64,000 nt of DNA from positions 13,266,263-13,330,262 of the forward strand of contig OY848918.1 of the NCBI GenBank assembly GCA_963693285.1, read 5' to 3'. A program made the translations under genes and the position numbers. The notes beneath the pieces were generated by a model that saw only the letters and a list, made by a program, of their open reading frames with translations, made no database searches and was not told the origin of the DNA. This document shows, piece after piece, positions 1-14,674 of the stretch. This DNA is from Xestospongia muta (Eukaryota > Porifera > Demospongiae > Haplosclerida > Petrosiidae). The stretch's first letter is position 1. The number at the start of each line of letters is the position of its first letter.

Positions 1-107
1 ACTCCATAAAATCTTTGTTTAATATCTGAACTATTAGAGCAGAAACTTTATTAAACTATAATGAAAAGAGAAATATTATTACTAAGTACAGTAGCAAGTA
101 AACATAC

Positions 108-3100
108 TTGATGGTTATTATCACAATTGTTCATTATCTCTAAAGAAAGAGCCCAAATAAGTGCTGGAGGTGCAATATGCTCTATTATTAAAGAATATAC
201 AAATGTTTTGCATGATCTACATGCTTGAAGAAGACTTAATTGGAGGTAGGGGCTGCTTTTCAATTCGTTCTCTCTCAAATTTAGTAGGATGTCCTTAATT
301 TCACTAAAATCAAAGTTACAATCAAAATTTCAATTAAACGAGTTAATAAAACATTTTCCATAAAAAATGTATTTAATGTGGGGTGGCTACTGTTAACCCA
401 TCACAAACAACGCAAACAAGATAACAACATTGAAGTCTACATTTCATAGTTGGTGAATATCCTTTGATTTTTGTGCATCTTCTATCCCTACATTTATGTT
501 TGCACTCTTTGTAAAGAAATAAGATAAACCATGCCCGCATTTATTTGTTTTAGAAATGTCTTATTTACTAATTTGTCAGTTTTTAATTACATATAATCAA
601 AAACATTCTTGAAATTTCCAGCTATTTATTCATATTTATTTATGAACTACCTGAAATCAGTCATTAATCACGTTGCTACACTAACATATTAGAGTAAATA
701 AAAAAATCTAACTGATGACTATCAGCGAATGTAAGTGTAATAACTTGTCATAACTAGTTACAGTTGTATGGTTTTGATATTATAAAAGCACGTGCATTTC
801 CTGTTGTTGTCAGTTGTTGTCAGTTGTTGTAGTCAGTTCTGTTCTGTTTGGTTTTGTTCTATTTCAATATATTTGTATCGTATTGTATTGTTGGGTTCTC
901 TCTTTCCTTTCAAGATATAGAAATATCACATTGGCGACGAGAGTCGGATAACATGCAAGAACAGATAGGACAAGTAGAAGAATTTGACCAAAAGCTCGAG
1001 AGCTGGGAGCAGTATGCGAAGAGGCTTGGTCACTTCCTAGACGCAAATAGCATTCAAGATGCTAACAAAAAAAGGTCTGTTTTCCTATCAGTCATAGGGC
1101 CGACCACTTACAAGCTGCTTGCTAGTCTAATCACACCGGACAAACCGGGAGACAAGGAATTCGAGGAACTAGTAAAAGTTCTCAAGGAGCATCATAACCC
1201 TTCAACATCTGTGATTGTTCAGAGATATAAGTTTCACACTCGAATACGGCAACCAGGCGAATCAACTACTCAGTTCGTAGCAGAGTTGAGAACACTCGCT
1301 CAGTATTGTAATTTTGGAGCTTCATTTACTGACCTACTCAGAGATTGCATCGTATGTGGAATTAACGATGATCATGTTCAAAGAAGACTCCTCTCGGAAA
1401 AAGCACTTACCTTTGAAAAAGCCTTGGAGCTGGCAGTGAGTTTAGAAACTGCCAAGAAAAATGTATCAGAATTGCAGGGTACTGCAATGCCACAAGCCGT
1501 ACATCGAATTGCAAATCACACATGCTACCTTTGCGGGAGAGGAGGACAACAACCGGACAAATGCAGGTTCAAGCAGGCCAAGTGTCTCAGCTGTGGTAAA
1601 GTTGGCCACATCCAAAGAGTTTGCACAACCCCCAAAAAACCAGACAAGACCACTCCAAGAAAAGCTAGAAACGACAAGCCTCAGCCCATCAAGCAACTGT
1701 CTGAGAAAGAGAAGGAGCCAGTTAAACTCATGTTAAACCATTTAGGCGAGGACAATAATGCTATCCAATTGACTGTTTACATTGAAGGGAAGCCTGTGCT
1801 TATGGAATTAGACACTAAAGCTTCCGTCTCCATTCTCTCATCATCAACCTGGACTAAATTGTTCCCTGGACGAGAGTTGAAAAGGACTAATACAGTACTT
1901 AAGACGTTTTCAGGGGAGCAAATTCAACCAATTGGCTGTGCTGATGTGAATGTTTGTTACAAATCTCAATCTTCTACACTACCTATATTAGTCCTGGAAG
2001 GTGAAGGACCAGACTTATTTGGATGAAATTGGCTCAAATACATTCAGATCGATTGGAAGAGTATGCACCAAGTAAAGGAAGATAAATTGCACACAACGTT
2101 GGCTCTTCATGAAAAAATATTTCAAGAAGGGTTAGGAAATGTGAAGGATTTCAAGGCAAAGATTCATGTTGAGGCAGATGCTACTCCAAAGTTTTGTAAA
2201 GCGCGCCCAGTCCCATATTCGATGAAAGTAAAAATAGAAGAAGAACTTGACAGACTTTTATCATTAGGCATATTAAAGCCAGTACAATTTTCTGAGTGGG
2301 TCACACCAATCGTACCTGTCTTGAAACCTGACCGTTCTGTGAGAATTTGTGGTGATTTTAAGGTCACTGTCAATCCCTTAGCAAAGTTGGATCGCTACAC
2401 TATCTCTCGTATAGAAGACCTTTTGGCAACCCTTGGAGGAGGTAAATCATCTACAAAACTAGATATGAGTCAAGCATATCAACAAGTCAAATTAGAGGAA
2501 TCGTCAAAGAAGTTTACAGTTATAAATACACACAAAGGGTTATTTGAGTACACCAGATTGCCATTTGGCATCTCTTCTGCACCTGCTATATTTCAGCGAG
2601 TGATGGAGGGACTTCTCCGGGATATTTCAGGAGTTGTTGTATATATTGATGACATCTTAATCACAGGTAAGACTAACGAAGATCATTTGCAGTCGTTGGA
2701 AACGGTATTAAAACGGATGGAGGACGCTGGGATCTTACTGAAGAAAGACAAGTGTTGTTTTATGACTAAGTCAGTATCATACCTTGGGTATGTAATTGAT
2801 GCAGAGGGATTACACCCTACCGAAGAGAAGCTACAAGCTATTCAAGATGCCCCCAGCCCTAAGAACTTAACACAATTGAAATCATATTTAGGACTCCTGT
2901 CATATTATGGCAGATTTTTACCTAATTTGTCAAATGTTCTTTTCCCTTTATATAGGTTACTCAGAAGGCAGACTCCATGGACATGGTCCAAAACAGAAGA
3001 AGAAACGTTTCAGAACTATTAAGAAACTATTGATGTCATCCAAGCTATTAGTCCATTTTGACCCATCTCTTGAATTAATATTAGCATGTGATACATCCAA

Positions 3101-6100
3101 CTATGGTATTGGAGCTGTTTTAGCACATCGTCTACCAGATGGTTCAGAGAAGCCCATAGGTTTCACATCTCGTACTCTCACAGAAACCGAAAAAAGTATT
3201 CTCAACTGGAAAAGGAAGGACTAGCATGTATATTCGGAATTAAAAAGTTTCATTCATATCTATTTGACATCCCTTTACTACTTACACAGATAATTTACCT
3301 TTGAAGTTGCTCTTTTGTCAAAAACGAGCTGTACCTGTGCAAGCAGCAGGACGAATTCAGAGATGGGCACTGACTGTTGCAAGTTACGAGTACAAGATAG
3401 TATTTCGTCCAACGCATAAGCATAGTAATGCTGATGCTCTAAGCAGATTACCGAGTCCTACAACGTCAATGGAAGAACCGGTACCAACTGAATTAATATT
3501 ATTAATGGAAGCAATGGAAAAAATGCCAATTACTGGAGAGAGTATCAAGGATTGGACACAGAAGGATCCAACCTTATCTCACATCTACAAGTACATACAA
3601 AATGGCTGGCCAAACCAGTATCCAGAAGAGCTAAAACAATTTTCAAGATGGAAGTCAGAGCTATTGACCATGAATGGTTGTATATTATTTGGCTCAAGGG
3701 TCTTAGTACCACCACCAGGGAGGAAGCAGTTGTTATTGGAATTACACCAAGGACATCCAGGAATTAGCAGAATGAAAAGTCTTGCACGAATGTATCTTTA
3801 GTGGCTTGGAATGGACTCAGAGATAGAAACATTGGTAAGAGAATGTTCTAAATGCCAAGAGAACCAGAGGGATGTACCATCGGTACCTTTAAAGCCATGG
3901 TTTTGGCCGAGTAGACCATGGAATAGACTACACATCGACTATGTGGGTCCATTCATGAACTCCATGTTTTTGCTTATTATTGATGTCCACTCCAAATGGG
4001 TGGAGATATTTAAAACTTCCTCAAGTACATCTTCTGCTGCTATTCAATTGTTAAGAAGCACGTTTGCTAGATTTGGTATTCCTCAAACAATTGTGTCAGA
4101 TAATGGTAGCTGCTTCACAAGTAGTGAATTTGAAGAGTTTCTCAAGCTAAATGGTATTGCTCATTTATTGACAGCACCGTATCATCCTCAATCAAATGGC
4201 CTAGCTGAAAGAATGGTTCAAGCCTTCAAAAGTGGAATGAAAAAATTATCTGAAGGTACAGTAGACTTGAAATTAGCTAGATTCTTATTTAATTATCGAA
4301 TCACCCCTCACAGTACTACAGGCATGTCTCCCTCAGAGTTAATGTTTGGCAGACAATTAAACACTCGTTTTGATTTATTACAACCTCGGTTGGACTCTAA
4401 AGTTGTCAAAAGACAGCAAAACAAAAGCAGTTATTTGATAGACATACAAAGGACAGATATTTTGTTATTGGTGATCTTGCGTATGTACGTAATTTCTCAA
4501 AAGAAACTCCTGTAAAATGGATACCTGGTACTGTTGTAAAACGTTGTGGAAGTGCTACTTTTATGGTACATTTAGAAGATTCAAATAATTCTGTAAAAAG
4601 ACACAAGAATCAAATGCGTCATCACATGTCTGATTACTTACCTGAGATCGAAGTCTCAATTGACCAAACTCCTACACCAGTGACACATTCCCATAATGAA
4701 AGAGGATATCCGACTAGGAACAGACAACCTCCTCAACGTTTTTCAGAAGAATCGTGGAATTAAGTAATAACTTGTCATAACTAGTTACAGTTGTATGGTT
4801 TTGATATTATAAAAGCATATGCATTTCCTGTTGTTGTGAGTTGTTGTAGTCAGTTCTGTTCTGTTTGGTTTTGTTCTATTTGAATATATATTTGTATCGT
4901 ATTATATTGTTGGGTTCTCTTTTTTTTTAAGATATAGAAATATCACAGTAAGTAAGAAATCATGCTGTTTACAAAGTTGTTCTTCGTCTATATTATAGAT
5001 ATAGGTCTATAACAATTATTATAACTCCCATTTAGATTACAGAATTTATTAAAAAGACTTGTTCATTTACATGACAACTAAACCTAATCACTTCTCACAA
5101 TTTGTTATCTTCTTAAACTTTAGTGTGAAATATTAACGTGTTTGCTAGTTAATTTCTAAACTATATAGTAGTAGATGCTTCTTGCTTCATGAAACTCAGG
5201 AGCCTAGTTCGCAACTTTGTCATTGTTTTGAATATTTCAAAGCACATGGCATAAGAAAATTTCACTAAATAGCTACAACTTCAATAAAGTTTTAAACTTA
5301 CAAGCAAAACCATTTCACTGAGGCAAACAGTGACAATCTTATTCTTTACTCAATCACCAAAGGAAAAAGATTTGATGCAAAAGTTTTGTGTGTGCAGTTC
5401 TTTTTGGCAATACTATTGGCTAAGTGTAATGTTGAGAAAAGAGTTAAAGTAGCAACATACATAACTTTACAAACACTTATTTGCTTGTATAACAACTCAC
5501 CTTTCACTAATTGATTTGAAAAGATTTAGATCTTGTATGCTTTTCATTGTCACATTAAGCAATTGTGGGCTCATATCAACTGAGAAAGGAGCTTGAGGAA
5601 ACCTTACAAACCAGTAATAAAGAGGCAATGATTGAATGATTGATATCCATGGTATCTTTCCCTTTGGGCTGTTGAGTATTCTTTGAATGTACTCTAGGGT
5701 ACTGTTAATAAAGGGTAACCTAGTTCTGTTGAAGTGTAAAAGAACAAATCTAATTGAAATAAAGCATACTTGGAGTTTGGTAAAATTGATGCAATCACAT
5801 TATATTCTTGATAACTTTGTTTTTCTTCATCATAATGGACATTAAGTAGTGACAGCATACTTTGATAATTAAATGATTGAGAAATCTCTATCAAACACCT
5901 GCATAAAATCAAAGCAGATATAATTTTCTGTGGTCGGTCTGCTTTAATCAATTTTGTTATCAATGTAATGAGCAAATCTTGAATGATCTGGTAATTCAAG
6001 AGGTAATGAATTTAAAATACAAATATAAATTATACCTGTATACTGCTTCCATCAAGAAGTGGGCATTGCTGATTCAATACTCTGGCATTCACTTTCTTAG

Positions 6101-9100
6101 CATTCAAAAAACTTGAATGAACTCTTATAATTGTAAAATAAACTAACTGCACATCATCTTCACTGGAATATTGACATTGCTCAATTTGTTCAAAAACATT
6201 ATGTAGATGAACTTTGATACAATATTGTTGTTCATTAACCAAAAGCTCAGGAAGCTTATAAGCATTGGTTGATGTAAACCAACCCTTAACAATTTCAGTA
6301 AAAGAAGGCTTGGCAATTACTTTGGGATATATACAGGAATCAAACACAGTCACCTCTGAAAAAGATTTTAAATATTCTCCTATTACATAAATAATATTCA
6401 AACCTGATAAACCATTAGTGCAAACAGGAATAGTCCATACTCTATAACATTGGTTTACTTCCTCTTCGGTTATAGGTTGTTTTATAAACAACATTTCCAC
6501 TGGTTCAAAGACAGATGAAAATAACATGTATTTGTAATACAACCGTTTTCCACATAACTGTTTTGAAATAGATAGTCCACAGGATACAACAGAACAATCA
6601 TCTACATGTCTAAAAGGTCTAAAATCTTGTAAAGTTAAGAATATGTAAGTACCTTGTTTGATTGAAATCAAAGTAAATAGATATGTTATTTGCACTGCCG
6701 GGTATTGATAATAACATTCCCATTATAATTTTTGTATTTCCTTGAAGTTCCCAAATTCCACGTCGTATTATTACGTCAAAATTCACTAACAAATGACTTT
6801 TTTGAAACCTTGGACTACAGTAAAAAGTTTGGATGAAAATTAACTAGTTTAATTATTATTAACCTACTCTTGGTTAGCAATTGGTGGACCATCATGAGAA
6901 CAGAGCTGTTTAATATACAATACAAGTAAAATTATTTTGCAAAAACAAGGTGAATATAGGATGGCTAATCTTCAGTTCAATGATAACAATACAAACAAGA
7001 CAGTAGGAATGGTAATTGCATTATCCTTTGTAATATCACAGATTTATATAGTACAATATTACAGGTTTGGTATTACAAAAATTGCTTGATTGCTTGTTGG
7101 ATGTGTGCTAATATGTAGGATGATGAAACTGCCATCCCTACTTTCTTGTCTGTATTCTTTTATTTGAATAAGAATTAGACATCCTTACATTTACTTCATT
7201 TTTATAAAATGTTTTTATTTATTTGTTTGCAGATTTTTCAGGTATAAAAATATAGTAATAAGTTATTTTTCATTAATTAATTTTAGAGGTGAATATGAAA
7301 GAATACTTTAAATATTTAATGTGTATTGATTGAATTCATTGAGAGATGATATCCTTTTATTCGTCAGCTGTTATTTTGCATATATTTATGTGTTCCGATA
7401 TGCAATTAATATAATTTTTAATAATCTGCCTGTTATAATAAGAATATATGATCTTAGTTGACATATCGTTGGCACTGCTGATGACTTTATGGCTGCTAGA
7501 TTCTACAGTAATTGATAACCCTATACTAATAAGTTACAAACTAAGTACAGTTTAGGTAAATAAACTCAAATCTTCTTTGAACAAAAAGTAGACAAATACC
7601 ATGAATACAACTGTAAATACATAATCACAAATACTCAATACATTAATTGACAACCTCATGTTCATGTACTGTACTTTTGAAGTTGATAGTTGTGAATTTC
7701 CCTTATGTCATGTGAAAGATGGATAGTTAAATATTTGCTGCAGAAATTACATAGTTTCATTTTTAAAGTCTCAAAATATGAGATGCAAAAGTGGATAGAT
7801 TGTTTCCAACTGTACTGCCTCTGTGAAAACAGTGGCAAGTCTTTTACTTAGAGTTATTGTTGTGGACAAAAGAAGAAAAACATGAAAAATTTAGCATTTT
7901 CACCAACTTATACTTAGATGCTTAGAAATATTGCTTAGCATACAAATCAGTCACAACATGAGCATTATCCAAGAGAAGAAGACTGATGACTATATTGTGT
8001 TTTGGGTGAGATGTTCTGTGTTTTGAGCAAACAAATCTTGGCATTCTCTACATAGGCAGAGCTACCATGTGCCTGATAAATTGTCAAAATTGTAATGCTG
8101 CCTAAATTTACACAATAAATGAACATAACAAAAATATGCATCAATAGATGTAACGTATATACACATTACCTCTTTTTGGAAAATTTTAAAGTCTAAAGAA
8201 AAGGAAATGAGGAAACATAAAATACACAAATAATTTACCTTTAGATAATCTGGACTTAACCATTGCAATCATGTTAGCTACATGTGTATTAACATTCTTT
8301 AAATAATTTTCAAGGTTTTCTCCATTAACATGTGACTTTAAGCACAGCACTATATTTTCTTTGAGATCTTTTATTTCTACCCAAAAGGTATCTCTTTCAT
8401 CTCCAGTTAGGTGAAAATTAAGAAATTTCATTAATTTCACTAGTATTGATGATATTATCCAGTGAAACTTCTCCACCTACAAGAAGTAACCTTTAAACTG
8501 AATACTAAGGTTATTCTGAAATATCAGTGAAGTAATAAAAGTGATTTCGATTGAAAGAAATAATGCATCTTATGAGCTACTTAATCAAATTGCTGACTTC
8601 AAATTATTTAGTACCGTTTGATCATAGCTATGTATATTCAATATCCTAATAAGAAAGCCAAGTAATAATAAGAAAGGCCAGTAATAAATAAAACTACAGG
8701 AATATAATTAAAAGGTAAAATTACCTACATCTGACAGGGCAGACAGACTTAGGGGGAACGAAGGGATCATTTCTCCCCCCTAGACTGCGTGAAAAAATTG
8801 ATTGTATAAATAGCATACAAATATGTTGTTATGATCTTATTGTGCCATCATTCCAAGTGCTATATGGGAAATATTGTACAAGAAGCATGGTCATGATGCT
8901 CATACAGCACGAGGTGAAGCCAAGTGTTATATGAGCATCAAGTGCAATACATTCCATGTAGGACAAGAACAGAACAGTGCTTTAATTTAGTGATGCCTGG
9001 GTAGATTAATGGCATTTGACAAAGCTATAGAGAAATGTGATAATTGTTTTACTGTTCATGGCAACTGTACTGTAAGTTCTGCAAAATGATGATTTCAGTC

Positions 9101-12100
9101 ATAAAAATGACTATGCATAGAGTGGACAAAATGGCACATACAGCACTGTCAGTGTTTTTGATATGCCCACACATCATACTATAAACATAGTCATTATTAA
9201 AACTATTGATATTCTTATAGTCAAGAAAATATACGTAAGTCTTGTGTTACCTCATCAGAGTATATTTTAAGGTCCTCAGAAGATCGTGGCAATTCTTCAA
9301 GCATACATTTGGATAGGACTTGCAACCATTGAATGCATGAGTGACCAAGTGAGTATACATCAATAAATGGATCCTTTTTAATGGTGTCCAACATTGGTAA
9401 TACTTTAGAGTCAAAACTTGTAAGTTTAGATTGTATATACTCAAACCTAATAAAAAATTACAAGATTATCAAATGGTAACAGTTTTAAGTGAGATATTCA
9501 TTGTTTTCTGTCAAAATATTTTAATTGGAGTCATTTCCACATAGGTACCATATACATGATCATAATCTCATTTATTTGTCCAGATGATGACAATTTTTGA
9601 CTATAATCAGGATACTATTTCAGTGCCTTGCTTTTGCATTGAATTTATTTACACTACCTGATCATATGAAGAAATTCTGAACAGCATGGCATAATATTTG
9701 AAACTTTAAACCAATAAGTATTCCCGGAGAACCAATACTCTTCATCTCTTTTTACACAATACTGAATTGATTGAAGGAGTTGAGTATATTTCTGTGTGTA
9801 GAAACAAAAGAAAATTGATTTGGTGAGTGTACTTGTGGATTAGTTAGAGCACAATTATGATGCTTCTAAAATTAAAAAAAATTCTTAAATATGTACTCAT
9901 TGATTCATATGCATAGATAGTCACGAAAGTATGACACTTGTAGTATACAAAATCATTTCATTAACTCAATAATTAACATGGAATTAACAAAACAATCATA
10001 GTATGCTAAATAATGATACATACTTCCAAAAAAATAGGCTTTTTTCATTAGGCAATGGGTGTTTCTCACACATGTATGACTTCAAATCTTTATGTCTAAT
10101 ATTTTTGCACTGTTATGTCTTTTGCAAGAATTCAATGATTTTAATAATGATACATTCATGCAACCTTTAACACATTAATATGTAATAGTATATTACATAA
10201 TCATACCGCAAAGTAAGCAGGATTGTCAAAACAATTAGGCAATGTGAAATGTGCCTCAAGAACACTTCTTAATTGTGCTACAAGTTTCAAAAAGTTTGTT
10301 ATGTCCACATTAACGGTAGACAGAAACTCTTCAATTTTGGTTGTCTTTGTGTGAGGAAGAAATAAAATCAAAAAATCAAACAGTCAGGTTACCAAAAATA
10401 TGGCATTATCAGGTAGAAATCTTTTTGTGCCATGTAAAATTTGCAAGAATACAGAAAATACCTAAACAAAATCAAAATATTTAAGTTGCTAAATATTTTA
10501 CTGGATAGCTAAATTTAATTTTGACTTTAAATACCTCCTTTGGATCTTTAGTTATTGTCAGCAAATCTTTCACGTTAATACAGATCTCAACAAGCTTGCT
10601 AACTTTTAATATGTCAATATATTCAACGTTGGCATCAATTCTCCATTTATGTAAATGAAGACACTAAAAAATCAATAACACTAAAAATAAATAATATACA
10701 AAATTAGTAAATAACTATAATTCACAAGATGTTTTTATACACATATTTACTAGATGATAATACATGTTTTGCTGTATGTAGGCTTAAGTTAAATTTCTTT
10801 ATGTAACTTTTTAGCATATTTTTATTATAATCTTATAGTAAAAATACTATTAATTATAATTATCAACCATCATCACTTTCAGCATTGGCAAGATTTTATG
10901 GACATAGACTGGAGATGCAAAATGGTGCAACCAAGAATTGTACTGAAGAAATTTCAGGTTATTAATTATTAATTAATTGTGGACATTTATTGTACATTTG
11001 ATTGTGCATCATACATCAAAATACTCTCCTACTCCAAAGTGTTGACTACTTAAGTTGTAATCTTTTTGAAAATAAAACTCCAAATTTAAATAATTAATGA
11101 TAGAGGTGATGTTGTCACGAGACTACTGCTTTATAGTAAGTGTTACAATCTAAGTCTACTAATTACTTATCTTAACCTAAAATTGATTAAAGTTGCTGAT
11201 ACTAGTGGCAATTATTCTGTGGTTTAGTGGTTTCATTCTTCAAATAAATTTCACACAGAGTTGGTCTTATTAAAATAAAATAAAATAACTCACACAATAT
11301 AAACAAGACTAAAATTTCCCTATATGTTGAATTTACTATTAATTGGGTCAACTAAATTTATCAATTTTAAAACATTCATATTGACCTCTTATTACTTGTA
11401 GTGATTTTTACAAGTCACGCCATTTAACATAATTTTATTTATTTTTTCACACTGTACATTGTTGGCAGTAAAAAGAATGTCATCATTGTAAGAACAGCAC
11501 TAAAATAATACTGTAGTACTGTTGTTTTTTTGCAAAGTCTGTAGTCTGGTGAGTTAGCTGCAGAAGCTAAGGACATGTTTGAGGACATTTTCTTTAGTTT
11601 TACAATTCAAAAGCTTTGATCAATCATGCTCTATACAATAATAATTACAATACTAATTACATCCTTTAGTTGCTATGCATCTTAATTTCATTTGTTGCAT
11701 TTAAAAGTTCTAAATAACAATTGATTAAAAGTTGTGAAGTGGGCATCTTTACATATGCATAAGCTTCAAAACAATCTTAAGACTACCTGGCACATGCATA
11801 GAACTGAAGAAATATATATGTTATGTTACATTACAACAGATTTTATAATTTGGATATTTGTGTTTTAATTGTCTGAAGAAAAATATTTTGTACAGATAAG
11901 TTGAGTATGAAATTCAGGCTTTTGAAAAAATGATTTCATTCAAACAAAATCAAGTATTTTTATGTATTCAAGACTACCAAGTCTGCAAATATAAGAGAGT
12001 CAAATATGTGAAAGGCCTAATAACTGCAAAGATAGACAACAAGGAATAAAGTAAAGTAGTGGTGCAACTTGCATGTCTAATAAGGCCAATATTTGTTTTT

Positions 12101-14617
12101 GGAAAATTACACAATACTTGGTTCAAATTATGGACTAGCTACGATGACAGACCTGACAAACTGAGACTGAAACATCTTGAAACACTTTAGCAAGGTATAA
12201 TAATAATTTCTGAAATTTCAAAAAATTAAATGTTTCATCCCATTTCTTTAGTCCATCAGACAAAAACTCCTATAACAAAAAAAATACATTGAAATTGCTA
12301 AATACAGTCCTTACAGTTAAAGCATTTTCAAATGGTAACACTACAAGGTGTATAATAAACAATGCATGTAGATATACAAACCTGTAGCTTCATTGTTACA
12401 AATTCAATGCATTCGAGGTAAGACCTATCATCAGTTCTGGTCCGTACTATTCTTAATGCTGGATCTGAACAGTCTACATCCAGTGTCTACATTCAAATAC
12501 AAGAAAACTTACATATCAAGACAGTTTAATCATATTTGGTACATACAGTGTACGTTATTCATGATGCTATTCATTTAATTAGTATGCAAACATTTGTCTA
12601 TTCTTGAATCAAAACTTAGAAAATTACCAATTGTTACAATTGTTATACTGAAACTATCACGCACAATGATACCAGCTATTCTGTAAGTAATGACTTACTT
12701 TAAATTTAACCTGTAGGTCTTGAAATTTTGTTTTTGCATTTTCAATAGCTCCATTACATTCCTTTTCTATTATTTGAAAATCTGACAATAGATTTTGATG
12801 TGGTTCAATAGTTTTCTCTGCAAAAAGCCTTTCACTTCCATAAAATTGCTTCATCAGTCTCTTAAAGTGGTTAATTAAAGTTTGCAAGTGTAAACACAAT
12901 TGTTCAGACTGTGTTTTCTATGAGAAACAAAAGTTGTATTGACAATGAAGCACATACTGTTACATAGTTAATATGTAATATGGGTTGCTACAAGTAAATG
13001 AAAATAACTTTTCATGAAAAAGGAGCAAAAGTAGGGATGGTAAGGCTAATGTTAGTTTTTTACAAGGAAGATTGTAAGATATAGTGCTCTTCGTCGCATT
13101 TGCACAGGCAAAATAAAATACAGTATATTGTAACTATATTCATTGAATAAGGGTCTATGTTTAATTTAGTCTGGGTTGACATTGATCCTGTGCTACTATT
13201 TAGCTATGAAGCAACTCCCATTCATACTATCTTGTACAGGACAGTTACGATAATTATATAACAGTCATACATTTTCTCTATGATAACAATAAAGCAGCAA
13301 GTTATATAAAAAATCCTTAACACTGACAAACTCACATGAGGTGTGGGTAATACTTATTTATAATAATACTTCCAATTCACAAATTTATTATGTCATATTA
13401 ATACTGTCACTTTAAGAGGTAAATATATCAAACTGCAGAAATGACTTGTTTAATTTCTTAAGCACTTAAGACAATACTTACAAAGTCAAGTATTTAGTTT
13501 GTATTATCTCAGTGAAAATGGTAGTTAATTTTTTTAAAAGTAGCGATGAAAAGAGGAAAGCAGATTTTAATAGCCTTCAGATGATATATTTTATAAATTA
13601 CTTCTTAGGCACATTTATATAACATATATATCTCTGCCTACCTACCACAACTGATTCACAAAATAGCACATGGCATCAAGCATTATGATATATTCAAAAT
13701 GACTCATCATAATATTATTTATCATGGTAGTGCTCAATATGTTGGAATGCCCCCTGCCACATTAAATTTGTACATGTTTTCAAAATGACTACAAATAAAG
13801 TTATTTGGCTTATTTGAGTACTTAATTGGTGTTATTAGACTATTTCAAGTATTGAGACATCTAAGTTTGTTTTATATGTTTCTAATATAAATTGAAAAAA
13901 CGAGTAATTTTATAGTTTTTCTTTTCCATTTTCCTATCTTTTTCCAGGATACCACAGAATTGAATATTGCTTTTCCAGTGGTTGTAAGACAGAAGACGAA
14001 ATTGGTAGAGCTGATTGGAAACAGGGTATAGCTTTATTACAACTCTCAGAAGAACTTGAGTTGCAAGCCCTTGTAAGGAGGACATTGTAGCTGACTGAAT
14101 AATTAATAATACTATGTTATAGTGATTTGAGCTTACATAGTAAGTACCATGTGGGGCAATTGTTGTCTCAAATTATCTGTTGGAGGTTCCAACTTTCCTT
14201 AAAGTTGGTGTCTCTTAATTCTGTGATTGCTTGGTCGTCATTGTTGAAGTTTCATCTTCACAATCTTACTTTGAACTCTATTCTCATTGATTCTCATGTA
14301 GTAAACAAAATGACATCAATAGGAACCCAGCAAATTGAGTAGTCATTTTATTAAAATATTGTAATTATGATGTTATTATATTGGATAAATTACTATAGTT
14401 ACGTGCATGTACAAGCAATAATTACCAGGCATTCCTTCCTTTTGCCAAATGCCTGGGTACAAGGCTAGTGGTTAGGTAAAGCATAGTATAAAAACACAAA
14501 GTGGAAAATGCACTTAAAGATGAGAAAGGTAAGGATTTACAGATCTAGAACCCAACCTGATATCCCAAATCTAATATATCATAATAATCAACATTTATTC
14601 AAAAGCTTTTTCATATG

Positions 14618-14674
<57 letters not shown>

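Larger units (their letters stand above)
736..4947 (+). mobile_element. Ty3/gypsy LTR retrotransposon, inactivated, inside an intron of RNF213-like copy 1
   Basis: Complete structure of 4,212 bp: 195-bp 5' LTR, primer-binding site, gag with zinc knuckle, protease, reverse transcriptase (YIDD), RNase H, integrase, C-terminal GPF/Y-like segment, 185-bp 3' LTR. A 5-bp target-site duplication GTAAG flanks it (731-735 and 4948-4952), proving insertion as a unit. The protease-RT-RH-IN order places it in Ty3/gypsy; no env-like ORF is present. It lies antisense to the host gene between exons 5501-5719 and 108-303. The matching intron of copy 2 is under 100 bp, so insertion came after or independently of the duplication. 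Coding capacity is broken by two in-frame stops and about four frameshifts. The LTRs remain very similar, differing mainly by a 10-bp repeat-unit change and a few substitutions, so the insertion is fairly recent. Confidence 0.95.

Noticed and set aside
864..1046. Antisense ORF in the gypsy gag/LTR
   Set aside because: Shadow of the gag frame and LTR with no independent support.
8751..8782. AGGGGGAACG...TCTCCCCCCT inverted word as a transposon end
   Set aside because: The pairing is only six bases of G against C with no second copy.
13882..14342. Two overlapping-region ORFs (67 and 71 codons)
   Set aside because: No conserved motif, no counterpart in copy 2 and no donor/acceptor at sensible ends.
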